Positions 24,388 through 33,399 of a DNA stretch of 64,000 bases are shown in pieces. Numbering within the stretch: the first letter of the stretch is position 1; every line of letters begins with the position of its first letter. The notes below the pieces were generated by a model. The model had not been told where the DNA came from, made no database searches, and was given only the letters and a program-made list of their open reading frames with translations. Source of the DNA: CAXXOK01 sp001604115 (GTDB lineage Bacteria; Bacillota; Clostridia; Christensenellales; Aristaeellaceae); assembly GCA_034928535.1 (NCBI GenBank), contig JAYFOV010000008.1:1-64000 (forward strand), read 5' to 3'. The position numbers and the translations under genes are program-made.

Positions 24388-26196
24388 TTGCAGAACGACC
24401 GTCTATCCCACATCCGCAATTTTTGCATCATCGCCCACATCGATCACGGCAAATCCACTTTGGCAGACCGCCTGTTGGAGATGACCGGCGTGTTTGAGCA
24501 CCGTGAAATGGTGGAGCAAATTTTGGACAGCATGGAGCTGGAACGCGAGCGCGGCATCACCATCAAGAGCAAGGCCGTGCACATGACCTACACCGCAAAG
24601 GATGGCGAGACCTACACCCTCAACCTGATCGACACACCGGGCCATGTCGATTTTAGCTACGAGGTCAGCCGTGCCTTGGCCGCCTGTGAAGGCGCGCTGT
24701 TGGTCGTGGACGCGACGCAGGGCATTGAAGCGCAAACATTGGCCAATGTGTATATGGCTTTGGAGCATAATCTGGAAACCCTTCCCGTGATCAACAAAGT
24801 GGATTTGGTCAGCGCAAGGCCAGATGAAGTCAGGCATGAAATTGAAGAAGTGATTGGCCTGGATGCCCAGGATGCGCCGCTCATTTCCGCCAAGACCGGC
24901 CTGAACTGCGATCAGGTGCTGGAGGCCATCGTCACACGCATCCCGCCGCCCACAGGGGATGCCCAGGCTCCCTTGCAGGCACTCGTCTTTGACGCCTACT
25001 ATGATAATTATCGCGGCGCCATATGCTTTGTGCGCATTGCGCAGGGCACGGTCAAGGCCGGCATGCGCATGCGGCTCATGGCCAGCGGCGCGGAGTTTGA
25101 CATCGTGGAGGTGGGTACCTTCAGCCCTGGTTACCGCCCCTGCGAGTCCCTCATGGCGGGCGATGTGGGCTATATCAGCGCCTCGATCAAAGATATTGTC
25201 GAAACGCGGGTCGGCGATACCATTACCGATGCCGCACGCCCGGCCGCCGAAGCGCTTCCCGGCTACCGCACCGTAACGCCAATGGTTTTTTGCGGCATCT
25301 ACCCAGCAGATGGCAGTGATTATGATGCCCTGAAAGATGCGCTGGAAAAGCTTCGCATGAACGATGCATCCCTTTCCTTTGAGCCGGAAACTTCCGTTGC
25401 CTTGGGTTACGGTTTCCGTTGCGGCTTTCTGGGGCTTTTGCACATGGACATCATCAGCCAGCGGCTGGAGCGGGAATTTGATCTGAACATCATCACCACC
25501 GCGCCCAGCGTGATCTATCACGTGTTCAAGACGGACGGCACCATGCTCGCCATCGACAACCCCACTAACCTGCCTTCCATTGGGGAAATCGAGCACATGG
25601 AGGAACCCTTTGTGCTGGCGTCCGTCTACACACCGCAGGAGTATGTGGGTACACTCATGGAAGTGTGCAGCGATAAACGAGGCACCTTTTTGGACATGCA
25701 GTATGAGGGCGGGCGCGTGAAGCTCACCTACCATATGCCGCTCAACGAGATCATTTATGACTTCTTCGATCAGGTCAAGAGCCGCTCCCGGGGCTACGCG
25801 AGCTTTGATTATGAGCTCAAGGGCTACCAAGAAAGCGATTTGGTCAAGCTGGACATCCTGCTCAATGGTGAGATCTGCGATGCGTTCACCATCATCGTGC
25901 ACCGGGACAAAGCCTATGTGCGCGGGCGCGGCATTGCTGAAAAGCTAGTGGATGTAATCCCCCGCCAGCTTTTTGAAATCCCCATTCAGGCAGCCATCGG
26001 CGGCAAGGTTATCGCCCGGGAAACCGTGCGCGCCATGCGCAAGGATGTGCTGGCCAAATGCTATGGCGGCGATATTACGCGCAAAAAGAAGCTGCTGGAA
26101 AAGCAAAAGGAAGGCAAAAAACGCATGCGCCAATTTGGCTCGGTAGAAGTGCCCAGCGAGGCCTTTATGGCCGTGCTCAAAATGGACGACAAGTAA
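24388..26196 (+). CDS. lepA: Elongation factor 4 (LepA) GTPase
   Basis: Translational GTPase that acts on stalled ribosomes and in 30S biogenesis. G1 AHIDHGKSTLADRL, G2 ERGITIKS, G3 DTPGHVDF, G4 NKVD; domains II-V and the LepA-specific C-terminal domain (RKKKLLEKQKEGKKRMRQFG) follow. The TTG at 24388 is chosen because CGGAGGG lies 6 bp before it and it gives 602 residues, the standard length. Ends at a strong hairpin. Confidence 0.96.
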   Translation: MQNDRLSHIRNFCIIAHIDHGKSTLADRLLEMTGVFEHREMVEQILDSMELERERGITIKSKAVHMTYTAKDGETYTLNLIDTPGHVDFSYEVSRALAACEGALLVVDATQGIEAQTLANVYMALEHNLETLPVINKVDLVSARPDEVRHEIEEVIGLDAQDAPLISAKTGLNCDQVLEAIVTRIPPPTGDAQAPLQALVFDAYYDNYRGAICFVRIAQGTVKAGMRMRLMASGAEFDIVEVGTFSPGYRPCESLMAGDVGYISASIKDIVETRVGDTITDAARPAAEALPGYRTVTPMVFCGIYPADGSDYDALKDALEKLRMNDASLSFEPETSVALGYGFRCGFLGLLHMDIISQRLEREFDLNIITTAPSVIYHVFKTDGTMLAIDNPTNLPSIGEIEHMEEPFVLASVYTPQEYVGTLMEVCSDKRGTFLDMQYEGGRVKLTYHMPLNEIIYDFFDQVKSRSRGYASFDYELKGYQESDLVKLDILLNGEICDAFTIIVHRDKAYVRGRGIAEKLVDVIPRQLFEIPIQAAIGGKVIARETVRAMRKDVLAKCYGGDITRKKKLLEKQKEGKKRMRQFGSVEVPSEAFMAVLKMDDK

Positions 26197-26218
26197 CGCA
26201 CAACGATCAACACGTCAA

Positions 26219-26246
26219 ACGGGGTGCCCTTGACAGGGCACCCCGT
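26219..26246 (+). terminator. Terminator-like hairpin after lepA
   Basis: GGGGTGCCCT (26221-26230) pairs perfectly with AGGGCACCCC (26235-26244) over a 4-base loop. The following T tract is short (GTTCTC). Confidence 0.75.
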
Positions 26247-26317
26247 TCTCAACCGCCAAAGGCTTCAAAAGCGTTCGCACAGGCCCACCAGCTTGCGCTT
26301 TGCTTTGCTACGCGCTA

Positions 26318-27034
26318 TTACTGAATGAATTGCGGATACTTTTCCTGAAGCACGACCATCTCATCAAAAATCCGGCGCACGTGCCTGCGCAGCATCGCCT
26401 GCACATCCTGCAAGTTGCGCTGGGCAATCAATGCGAGCATCTGCTCATGCTGATCCACATTCAAGTTCTGGATTCCTTCGTCACTGCAGGAGGAAAGGTA
26501 GCGCAAACGCTGGTAATCAAAGCAGTTGCGGCGCAGCACCTGGTAGCACAGGTATTTGTCTGTAGCCACATAAAACGTGCGGTGGAACTCATCGTCATGC
26601 GCCAAAAACGCAATACAATCATGCTGCTCCAACGCCTGTTTTTGCAGGCAGATCACCTTGGCAAGCGTATCCAGATATTCCGGTTTCAGGTTGAGCACAA
26701 ACTGCTCAAGCACCGCCTGCTCCAGCGATTCGCGCAAAAAATGCTCCTGCTGCGCGCGTTCCGTACTGATTTTCGCTACAGCCGTTCGCCGTTGCGGCGA
26801 TATGATCACCATTTTTTCCCGCGACAGGCGGATAAACGCCTCCCGCACCGGGGTACGGCTCACCCCCAGCGCATTGGCGGTTTCCTGCTCGCTCATGGTC
26901 ATACCGGGCGGCATTTGCATATTGATGATGCGTTCCCGCAAGGTTTGATAGATCTGGCTGGTGACCGTCTGACTGTCTTTTAGATGAAAATCACTCACCT
27001 GCAGGGGGGCGAATCGTTCATTGGGTATCTCCAT
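26318..27034 (-). CDS. GntR-family transcriptional regulator, FadR subfamily (FCD domain)
   Basis: 238 residues. N-terminal winged helix-turn-helix with IYQTLRERIINMQMPPGM and the recognition helix MSEQETANALGVSRTPVREAFIRL; the C-terminal all-helical FCD ligand domain keeps the likely metal ligands (DDEFH, a later DQHEQM and a RRHV histidine). Such proteins respond to small carboxylic acids. AAAGGAG lies 6 bp before the ATG. No enzyme gene adjoins it, so its target is unclear; the TGGT/ACCA boxes upstream of the acyl-CoA synthetase are one candidate. Confidence 0.88.
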   Translation of the reverse strand: MEIPNERFAPLQVSDFHLKDSQTVTSQIYQTLRERIINMQMPPGMTMSEQETANALGVSRTPVREAFIRLSREKMVIISPQRRTAVAKISTERAQQEHFLRESLEQAVLEQFVLNLKPEYLDTLAKVICLQKQALEQHDCIAFLAHDDEFHRTFYVATDKYLCYQVLRRNCFDYQRLRYLSSCSDEGIQNLNVDQHEQMLALIAQRNLQDVQAMLRRHVRRIFDEMVVLQEKYPQFIQ

Positions 27035-27528
27035 TGGCTGCTCCTTTACTGAAACACGCTCAGGCTATCCCAAGCGTCCTTCAGGCACTGCGTTGCTGCA
27101 ACCTCGGTGGCAAGGTTGGCTTTCCTTTTGGCGCAAACCGCATCCACCTCCCCGCGCAATCGGGACCGGCCTGTTCTCTTTTCCTATATATTGATTTGAC
27201 GTATCGTTGCCAAATCCTCCTGCGGACGAAGCGGGAAACCCCTACCGCCGAAAAAGTCGTATGCTTCCAATCAGCATGACTGCACAAAAGCAGAGGCCGT
27301 CGATGGATTAGATTTTGCGCTGCATGCAGATCACTGGCCTGCGGCAATGGTTTGTCCCTTTGCATCTGCGCCCGAACAAAGAAAATTCTTCCATAAACCA
27401 CATCCTTTGTTCCATAGCGTCCAAGAAAATGGTATGATACTCCCGTAACACAAGATGAAGGGCGGCCTGTCACATTGTTCGATCGTTTTGCACGTCCCCG
27501 GGCTGATTCATCAGAGGGGAACATCGCC
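27035..27528. other. 494-bp gap between the GntR regulator and the diguanylate cyclase
   Basis: No credible gene. A possible extended -10 box (TGGTATGAT, TATGAT at 27433-27438) may start the diguanylate cyclase transcript, but its -35 is poor. Frames on the minus strand across this gap are not supported. Confidence 0.45.
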
Positions 27529-28554
27529 ATGATCCAGCTCAGCCTTACGATCCGCATGTCGATTGCCTGCAGCATCGCATGCGTGATCGGCGCCGCATTC
27601 ATGGCTGTCGCCGGGCATATCGGGTTGGCAGGCATCTTCCTGCTTACGCTTTTTGCCTGTATCGGCGCGATTCCGCTGTTGATCCGCCAACGTATATCCA
27701 ATGAAATAGCGAGCCTGATCCCAATTTTAATTCTTTGCTTTCTGTACACACCTGTCAGCTGGTTCACATTGGACGGTTTGCTTGGCTGCACGCCGTACCT
27801 TACACTCCTGTTTTCCTTGGTGATCGTACTCACATACTATCGCAAGCTTCAATCGTGGCTGTTGATTGCCTATGGTCTGCTGGTTGCTGGGCTTTCGTTA
27901 CACTGGCTGCTTACCAACCGCAACACTGCGGAAATGACACGCGCCTTGTACATCTTCTTTACCTATCTGATTACGCTGGCGCTGATGCTGGTATTGGTCG
28001 AAAGTCTGAAGCGCAAGCAGCTGGAAATCAATCAGCGGATGATCGATCTGTCGCAGCGCGATCCCCTGACTCAGTTGCTGAACAGGCGCGGCATCCAGCA
28101 AGCGCTGGACATCCATGAGCAACGTTATGCTGCAGCGGGGCAGGATTATGCCCTGGTAATGCTGGATGTAGATCGCTTTAAGCGCATCAATGACGATTAT
28201 GGCCACAACCTCGGCGATGCTGTGCTGCACAGCCTGGCGGAGTGCATCCACCAGTGCATCCGAAGCACAGACTACGCCGGTCGCTTTGGCGGTGATGAGT
28301 TTTTGCTTATTTTGACGCATGTGGATCAGTCTACTGTCGATCATGTGCGCTCCCGCATCCATGCTGCTCTGCGCGATGTGCAAGGGTACGCCTTTCCCAT
28401 CACGACCAGCGTTGGCTTTGCCTTGCGCTCCGAGTGCGATTCCAGTGATGCCGCCTTGGAACTGGCCGATGGTCGAATGTATGAAAACAAAAACCGGGAT
28501 GAGGTAATGCCCTTGCAGGTATCGTCTGCACAGACCCACACCGTGCAGCCCTGA
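27529..28554 (+). CDS. Membrane-anchored diguanylate cyclase (GGDEF domain)
   Basis: Makes cyclic di-GMP from two GTP. The N-terminal half has five or six hydrophobic helices with almost no loops, no known sensor fold. The GGDEF domain starts near residue 185: DPLTQLLNRRG, LDVDRFKRINDDYGHNLGD, active site GGDEF at 254-258 and an RSTD allosteric I-site at 245-248, exactly five residues upstream, so product inhibition is expected. The ATG at 27529 is preceded by GAGGGGAAC; an in-frame TTG at 27475 is a weaker alternative. 341 residues, monocistronic. Confidence 0.9.
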   Translation: MIQLSLTIRMSIACSIACVIGAAFMAVAGHIGLAGIFLLTLFACIGAIPLLIRQRISNEIASLIPILILCFLYTPVSWFTLDGLLGCTPYLTLLFSLVIVLTYYRKLQSWLLIAYGLLVAGLSLHWLLTNRNTAEMTRALYIFFTYLITLALMLVLVESLKRKQLEINQRMIDLSQRDPLTQLLNRRGIQQALDIHEQRYAAAGQDYALVMLDVDRFKRINDDYGHNLGDAVLHSLAECIHQCIRSTDYAGRFGGDEFLLILTHVDQSTVDHVRSRIHAALRDVQGYAFPITTSVGFALRSECDSSDAALELADGRMYENKNRDEVMPLQVSSAQTHTVQP

Positions 28555-28602
28555 CCGGCCACCGCAACCATCCCTGCACGGGAAGCCGCCGTATTCAAGC
28601 AG

Positions 28603-28654
28603 CAACGCCTGCGCCGGAACCGATAACCCTATCGGCAGGCGCGGGCGTTGCTTT
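28603..28654 (+). terminator. Probable terminator after the diguanylate cyclase
   Basis: CAACGCCTGCGCC (28603-28615) pairs with GGCGCGGGCGTTG (28638-28650) with one mismatch; the loop contains a second small inverted repeat. A short CTTT follows. Confidence 0.6.
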
Positions 28655-28763
28655 ACGTTTCTCTTGTGTGCCTTAGTTTGCCCAGCACTGCGCAGCCCAT
28701 CGCAAGCACCAAAACATGCTGCAGGGGCCGTACCTGATTCCCGCTGGGCGGGTGGCCAATTGC

Positions 28764-31700
28764 TTACTGCCGCCCGTACAGTACAAAGCTGCTGCCAGTG
28801 GGATAGACCTGCACATGCTGCATTACCCCTACGGTAGAAAGATTGGAAACGACATACCCGTAAGAATAATCGTACAGCTCGTGAAGGGTGATGGATCGAT
28901 CCCCATTGCTGTCGGCATATAGGCTGGTGTAGCTGCTGGTCAGCTCGTTCCAGCCGCTGCCCACGCAAACCCCGCGCGTGAAAACGCCTGCCCATACGCC
29001 ATTGGTTTGCAGCATATAACCGGATTCCGTTTTGCTGGCTGCCACCAATACATAATAACCATTGGTCGCCAAATTGGATTTGCCTGCCCTTGAAAACTCT
29101 TGGATAAAAGAATTGGTAAATGCGTCTGCGCTGGATTCTTCGCCTTTGCCAATCATGTTCCCGCTATGGCATGCGTTGATGATGACGATTTTGGTGCCGG
29201 GAATCTTGTCCAGTGCAGTGCGCAGCCGTGTTGGCGAAACGATATCGTCCGTGGAGTATAGCCCGCCTACGCCGCACAGTGCCCCCAGATACTCGTTGTT
29301 GCTGTCAAACAGACCGTGCCCGGAGTAGAAGAACAACGAAACATCATCGCTGTCTGCACCGGCAAATGTACTGGCGATGCTGCTTACGATGCCGCTGGCC
29401 GTCAGGTTCAGCTTCCGCGTGACCGCGTAGGGCGTAGCCGTCATGGTTTCCAGCATGGCCTTGATCGAGTTGGCATCCAAATCCGTGCCTTGGAGTGCCT
29501 GCGCCTCACCCGGATAGAGTTGCCCTATGGAAAGCGCCCTGTACGTGACGCTGGAACTGCCTCCGGTGAGCGATACCGTGCGTGCGCCGCACATGTTGCT
29601 GGTAAAGCGTTTGCTGCCACCCTGCCGCACTGCGCGCATTTTGAAGTAGCCTGCAGTGATGTCCTCTTCAAACGTCACATCGCAGGAGCGCTCCTGGGCT
29701 GTGGCGGAAGTCAGCAAAGAGTATGTGCTTCCGTCCAGACTCACATAAACGTCATAGGCCGTTGCATTGGCTACAGCGCCCCACGTGACACGCGCCGTCT
29801 TCCCCCCCAGGTTGGCGACTGCCATGGTCGGCACCGCAAGCGGGTAGGCGCTGCAATAGGCCGAAAGGTTGCTGTACAGCGTTCCCCCGGTGTAACTTAG
29901 CACCGCGCGTACCTTGTAATAGCTGTACCGGCCGCTGGGCGCAGACCGGTCTGTGCAGGATGTACCTGTGAAGGAGCCGATATAGGTGCTGTACGCCCCA
30001 TTGGCGGCGGAGTCCCGATAGACCCGGTAGGATGTTGCCCCCGGCACGCTGCCCCACTCCACCGTCATTGCTGTGGCTGATGGGGAATGGGTGCCAGTGA
30101 TGGTAGGCGCCGTAAAGTTAGCCACGCCTACTTTCGCATCGCTATACGGCCCCATGTAGGATGTTTGATCCACCTTGACCACCGCACGGAGTTTGAAGAA
30201 CACAGGATCGCTTCCCAGCCCGTCTACCCTGCACGAATTGACGCCGTTGGTGACGGTGCCCAGTTGGGTATAGGTACCATTGGCCTGTGTTGCGCCATAG
30301 AGCGCATAGCCCGTAGCATTGCTGACTGCATTCCAGCGGATCTGCACACTGCCGCTTCCATCCGATGTGACGGAGGCAATGACCGCCTTCCCCAAAGGCG
30401 ACATGTTGAGCACATTGGACATCCCGGATCGGTACTCCACACCGCTCACGCGATTGTAGGCCAGCATCTTGTAACTGTTGATCACGCCGGGCACAGCGGC
30501 TTGATCCACAAAGCTGCTCTGCGAACCGGACACTTTGGCCAGATAGGTGAAGGCTCCTGTGCTGCCCGAACGTGTTGTTGTGGCGCGGTAAATATAGTAC
30601 CCGTCGATCAGGCTTGTCCCGTTCCAGCTCAAGCGCACACCACGGGTGGCGCCCGTGGCATAACACTGTGTGAGTGTCGGCTGCAGATAGGCGGCCACTG
30701 CTGTCACGCGAAATCCGTAATGAGTCACAGAGTTGTCTGACAGTAGACGCACATGAACCCGGTTGCCTCGCGTGGTGATACTTTTACCCGCCAACTGCCC
30801 CCCGGTAAAGGCAGCAACATAAGTTCCCTCCGCATCGTAGATCACGATGAAATCATAGTTGTTTTCCACATACGTATCTGTGCTGAAAGTGATCGTGACG
30901 CGCGCGGCGGAGGGCACAGTGCACACCCAGGCCATGTCCGTATTGTTGGCATAATTGTGCTGGCTTTGAAAATCCGACAGGCTGTTAACGTTGATATAGG
31001 TGACTTTGCTCCCGTACACATTGGCCGAATCAGCCAAGGATAGCCCGGAAAGTTTTTCCTCCAGGTTGCCTTTGCCCGGCTTATCTTCCTTGCTGGGTGT
31101 TACGACAGGCGCCGGGGGCGTAGCAGTCGCCGTTGCGGCAGGCGTCGGCGTTGCCGGAAAAACGTCCGGGATGGTGAAAGTATCCATCGGGGGCTCTGTA
31201 GGCAAAGCTGACCCCTCTGCCGTGGGCTCTGGGGTGGGCGTGAACTCCGGTGCCGGTGCGCTTGCTGCAGCATCCGCTGCAGGGGGCGCACCGGTGGGTA
31301 GCTCGCTTGGCACAAACTCTGCTGCCGGTAATGGCAGGGTGCGCTCATCGTCATAATAGGCTTGCTGCGTTGCCGGCAGCGCAGCAAAAGCTTCCTGCAT
31401 GGATCGGATTTCCAGATCCGACAGCGGGTAAAGCGCCTCGGCATCCACATAGGCAAGAATAGTCACGCCATTTACATTGAACGCCAGCCGAAGTCGGTCT
31501 GTCCCGCTGCCGACGTTTGGGCGCTGAAAGGCATACGCCACCGCGCCCTTGGCAATCTGGCCAATGCCATCCTCCCGGCCGGTTGCATTCAGGTAGGCCG
31601 TTGCGCGGTTCAAAAGCCTCATATAGCCAGTGCGGATATCAGGCATCTCCGCCAGATTGTTGCCTGCCAGCGGCGTAGAGGTAGGCACAGGTGTCGCTGT

Positions 31701-32096
31701 CGGTTCCAGTGTGTTCGGCAGTGTTTCGTTTGCGGCAGGAGTATGCACCTGTGTGGCGCTTGGCGTCACGCTGGCCGTTGGTTCCGCCGTGGGCGGGTCG
31801 CTGGGCTCGGCCGTTGGTTCAGGCGTTGGCGTTGCCGTCGGCTCTGGCGTAGGCTCTGCTGTGGGTTCCGGCGTGGGTGGCGCTGTGGGCTCCGGCGTGG
31901 GTGGCGCTGTGGGCTCCGGCGTAGGGGGCGCGGTTGGTTCGTGTGAGGCCTGGTCTTGCGCTTGCTGGGTATCGGCCGAGAGGGTGCCGCCCGCACCCTC
32001 TTCCGAGAGGACGTTTCCAAAACTGACCAGGCATAGTATTATTGAAAGAAAGATTGCAACGGCATTCCGCAGCCCTGTTTCCATTTTAGTTTTCAT
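28764..32096 (-). CDS. Secreted modular protein: Thr/Pro/Glu repeats, CUB-like module, fibronectin-III-like repeats, C-terminal caspase-like peptidase
   Basis: 1110 residues. A signal peptide (hydrophobic core AVAIFLSIILCLVSF, about 12-26) is followed by a PTPEPTAPPTPEPTA-type repeat stalk (about 52-145), a globular segment (150-260), a second Pro/Thr stretch, a CUB-like domain (about 365-465; FIVIYD motif), four FN3-like repeats (about 466-860) and a C14-type domain (about 865-1110). The catalytic dyad is readable: His927 in FFYSGHG and Cys976 in INACHSGNM; GTDLDANSIKAML and a calcium-loop-like DSNGDRSITLHELYDY are also family-typical. No LPXTG or other anchor is visible. So it is an exported, probably wall-associated caspase/metacaspase-like cysteine protease; substrate unknown. 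It has its own promoter and stands alone. Confidence 0.85.
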   Translation of the reverse strand: MKTKMETGLRNAVAIFLSIILCLVSFGNVLSEEGAGGTLSADTQQAQDQASHEPTAPPTPEPTAPPTPEPTAPPTPEPTAEPTPEPTATPTPEPTAEPSDPPTAEPTASVTPSATQVHTPAANETLPNTLEPTATPVPTSTPLAGNNLAEMPDIRTGYMRLLNRATAYLNATGREDGIGQIAKGAVAYAFQRPNVGSGTDRLRLAFNVNGVTILAYVDAEALYPLSDLEIRSMQEAFAALPATQQAYYDDERTLPLPAAEFVPSELPTGAPPAADAAASAPAPEFTPTPEPTAEGSALPTEPPMDTFTIPDVFPATPTPAATATATPPAPVVTPSKEDKPGKGNLEEKLSGLSLADSANVYGSKVTYINVNSLSDFQSQHNYANNTDMAWVCTVPSAARVTITFSTDTYVENNYDFIVIYDAEGTYVAAFTGGQLAGKSITTRGNRVHVRLLSDNSVTHYGFRVTAVAAYLQPTLTQCYATGATRGVRLSWNGTSLIDGYYIYRATTTRSGSTGAFTYLAKVSGSQSSFVDQAAVPGVINSYKMLAYNRVSGVEYRSGMSNVLNMSPLGKAVIASVTSDGSGSVQIRWNAVSNATGYALYGATQANGTYTQLGTVTNGVNSCRVDGLGSDPVFFKLRAVVKVDQTSYMGPYSDAKVGVANFTAPTITGTHSPSATAMTVEWGSVPGATSYRVYRDSAANGAYSTYIGSFTGTSCTDRSAPSGRYSYYKVRAVLSYTGGTLYSNLSAYCSAYPLAVPTMAVANLGGKTARVTWGAVANATAYDVYVSLDGSTYSLLTSATAQERSCDVTFEEDITAGYFKMRAVRQGGSKRFTSNMCGARTVSLTGGSSSVTYRALSIGQLYPGEAQALQGTDLDANSIKAMLETMTATPYAVTRKLNLTASGIVSSIASTFAGADSDDVSLFFYSGHGLFDSNNEYLGALCGVGGLYSTDDIVSPTRLRTALDKIPGTKIVIINACHSGNMIGKGEESSADAFTNSFIQEFSRAGKSNLATNGYYVLVAASKTESGYMLQTNGVWAGVFTRGVCVGSGWNELTSSYTSLYADSNGDRSITLHELYDYSYGYVVSNLSTVGVMQHVQVYPTGSSFVLYGRQ

Positions 32097-32143
32097 TGCC
32101 GCATACCCCTATTTTCTTTTGAACGTACTGGAAATTCTGTTAT

Positions 32144-32172
32144 ATTTTAGCACTCGGCACTGATGCCGTCAA
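32144..32172 (-). promoter_or_regulatory. Sigma-A promoter for the caspase-like surface protein
   Basis: Minus strand TTGACG (32172-32167), 17-bp spacer, TAAAAT (32149-32144) with extended -10 TGC. Lies 48 bp before the ATG. Confidence 0.82.
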
Positions 32173-32212
32173 TCACAAACGAACTTGAACGTCCGCCGCA
32201 AGCATCCACATA

Positions 32213-32253
32213 CAAAAAAAGAACGGATAGGGCGCTTGACCCGGGTCCGTTCT
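32213..32253 (-). terminator. Terminator of the glycosyltransferase operon
   Basis: Minus strand AGAACGGA (32253-32246) pairs with TCCGTTCT (32227-32220), with inner pairing CCCGGG/GCGCCC, followed by seven or eight T. It separates the glycosyltransferase genes from the surface-protein promoter. Confidence 0.88.
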
Positions 32254-32325
32254 GAACTATGATTCGCTCATGAAGGTAAGTGCGTTGCTCCCAGCACTTT
32301 TCTGAACGTATCAGGCAAACCGCCT

Positions 32326-33399
32326 TCACGCAGTCGCCCGGCTTTGCATAGTCCGCCGCAACGCTTCTGCATATGCTTGGCCAAAGTGTCGCCCTTCGCG
32401 AAGCTCCTCGCCAATGTTCCGAGCCTTGCCAGCCATGGCGGCATACTGTGCTGGCGTCACCGCCTCCAAAACTTCCCGCAACGTGAGCAAGGACCCAATG
32501 CAAAGGCCGTATCCACCTTGACGTACCTGATCGGCCAATGCCGAATCTTCCCATACGATCAGCGGGATTCCTGCTGCCAGATACAGGGATGCCTTATGCG
32601 GGTTGTTGTAGCGCAGATAAAGGCCAAACTCCCCTGCGCAAGTCTCCGCCGAATCGCCGTCCCATACCAACCCAAAGGCACCCTGCAGCTGTGCGGGCAG
32701 TTCCTCGGCCGGTACCATACCATGGTAGACAACCTGTGCATGCTCTACACCCGCCACCAGCCCTTTGCCGTAAAGGTGCATCATGCAGGGAGGCTTGTCC
32801 AGCAACGGGTACAAATAGCCGCATTTCTCCGGGCTCAAGTTTCCCGCTATGTTGAGGGAAGCCGAGCAGGTGACCTGCGTTCTGGGCACACTCGTCACAT
32901 AATCAAACAAACCCAGCTCGATCAGCTTTTCTGCAGCGATGCCTTGCGCACACAGGTGCGCCTTCATGCGCGCATTATGGCATAGGATCAAGTCAAACAC
33001 CGGCAGCAGGTGTTGGTCATTGGCCAGAGCCCCTTTCCCATCTATGCCGCGGAGTGAATCCAGATCATGCACCAGCGCCACAAAAGCAATGTGCTTGCTG
33101 CCGGCGATCCACCGGATCATCCGCCGAATCAACCCGCCAGCCTTGACTGGGTACATGGGGTACTGGCAGAATACCATCGCACCCTTTTCAACACGTGCCC
33201 ACAGCCGTAGCCAATCCAGCAGGCATGCGGCCATCAACCAGAGCTGCCGCAGGCGGTTGCCCCCTGCCGTCTGGGGCGCATGCATTGCAAACGCCTCCAG
33301 CCCTTGTTTCAGCGCAAGTTGCTCAACATCGGAGCGCGCCTTTTGAAAGGCATTTCCGGCGGCAGGCTTCCAACCAGCTGTCAGGATATATTGCTTCAT
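32326..33399 (-). CDS. GT-B glycosyltransferase, galactofuranosyltransferase-like
   Basis: 357 residues, two Rossmann halves. The N-terminal part (GNAFQKARSDVEQLA, FCQYPMYPVKAG, VHDLDSLRG, LCHNARMKAHL) and the central NLSPEKCGYLY resemble bacterial beta-1,6-galactofuranosyl and related sugar transferases of EPS loci; YNNPHKASLYLAAGIPLIVWEDSA near the C-terminus is the nucleotide-sugar site seen in that group. Donor and acceptor cannot be read directly. It overlaps the preceding gene by 4 bp (ATGA) and is the last gene of a four-gene minus-strand set. Confidence 0.7.
   Translation of the reverse strand: MKQYILTAGWKPAAGNAFQKARSDVEQLALKQGLEAFAMHAPQTAGGNRLRQLWLMAACLLDWLRLWARVEKGAMVFCQYPMYPVKAGGLIRRMIRWIAGSKHIAFVALVHDLDSLRGIDGKGALANDQHLLPVFDLILCHNARMKAHLCAQGIAAEKLIELGLFDYVTSVPRTQVTCSASLNIAGNLSPEKCGYLYPLLDKPPCMMHLYGKGLVAGVEHAQVVYHGMVPAEELPAQLQGAFGLVWDGDSAETCAGEFGLYLRYNNPHKASLYLAAGIPLIVWEDSALADQVRQGGYGLCIGSLLTLREVLEAVTPAQYAAMAGKARNIGEELREGRHFGQAYAEALRRTMQSRATA

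Noticed and set aside
24403..25902. 499-residue minus-strand frame opposite lepA
   Set aside because: Complete overlap with lepA; no independent motifs.
27081..27833. 250-residue minus-strand frame across the gap before the diguanylate cyclase
   Set aside because: Covers the start of the cyclase gene and a promoter-like region; rich in Arg/Ser without any domain.
31630..32163. Gly/Val/Ser-rich plus-strand frame opposite the Pro/Thr repeat of the caspase-like protein
   Set aside because: Reverse reading of the PTPEPTAP codons; signal peptide and promoter support the minus strand.
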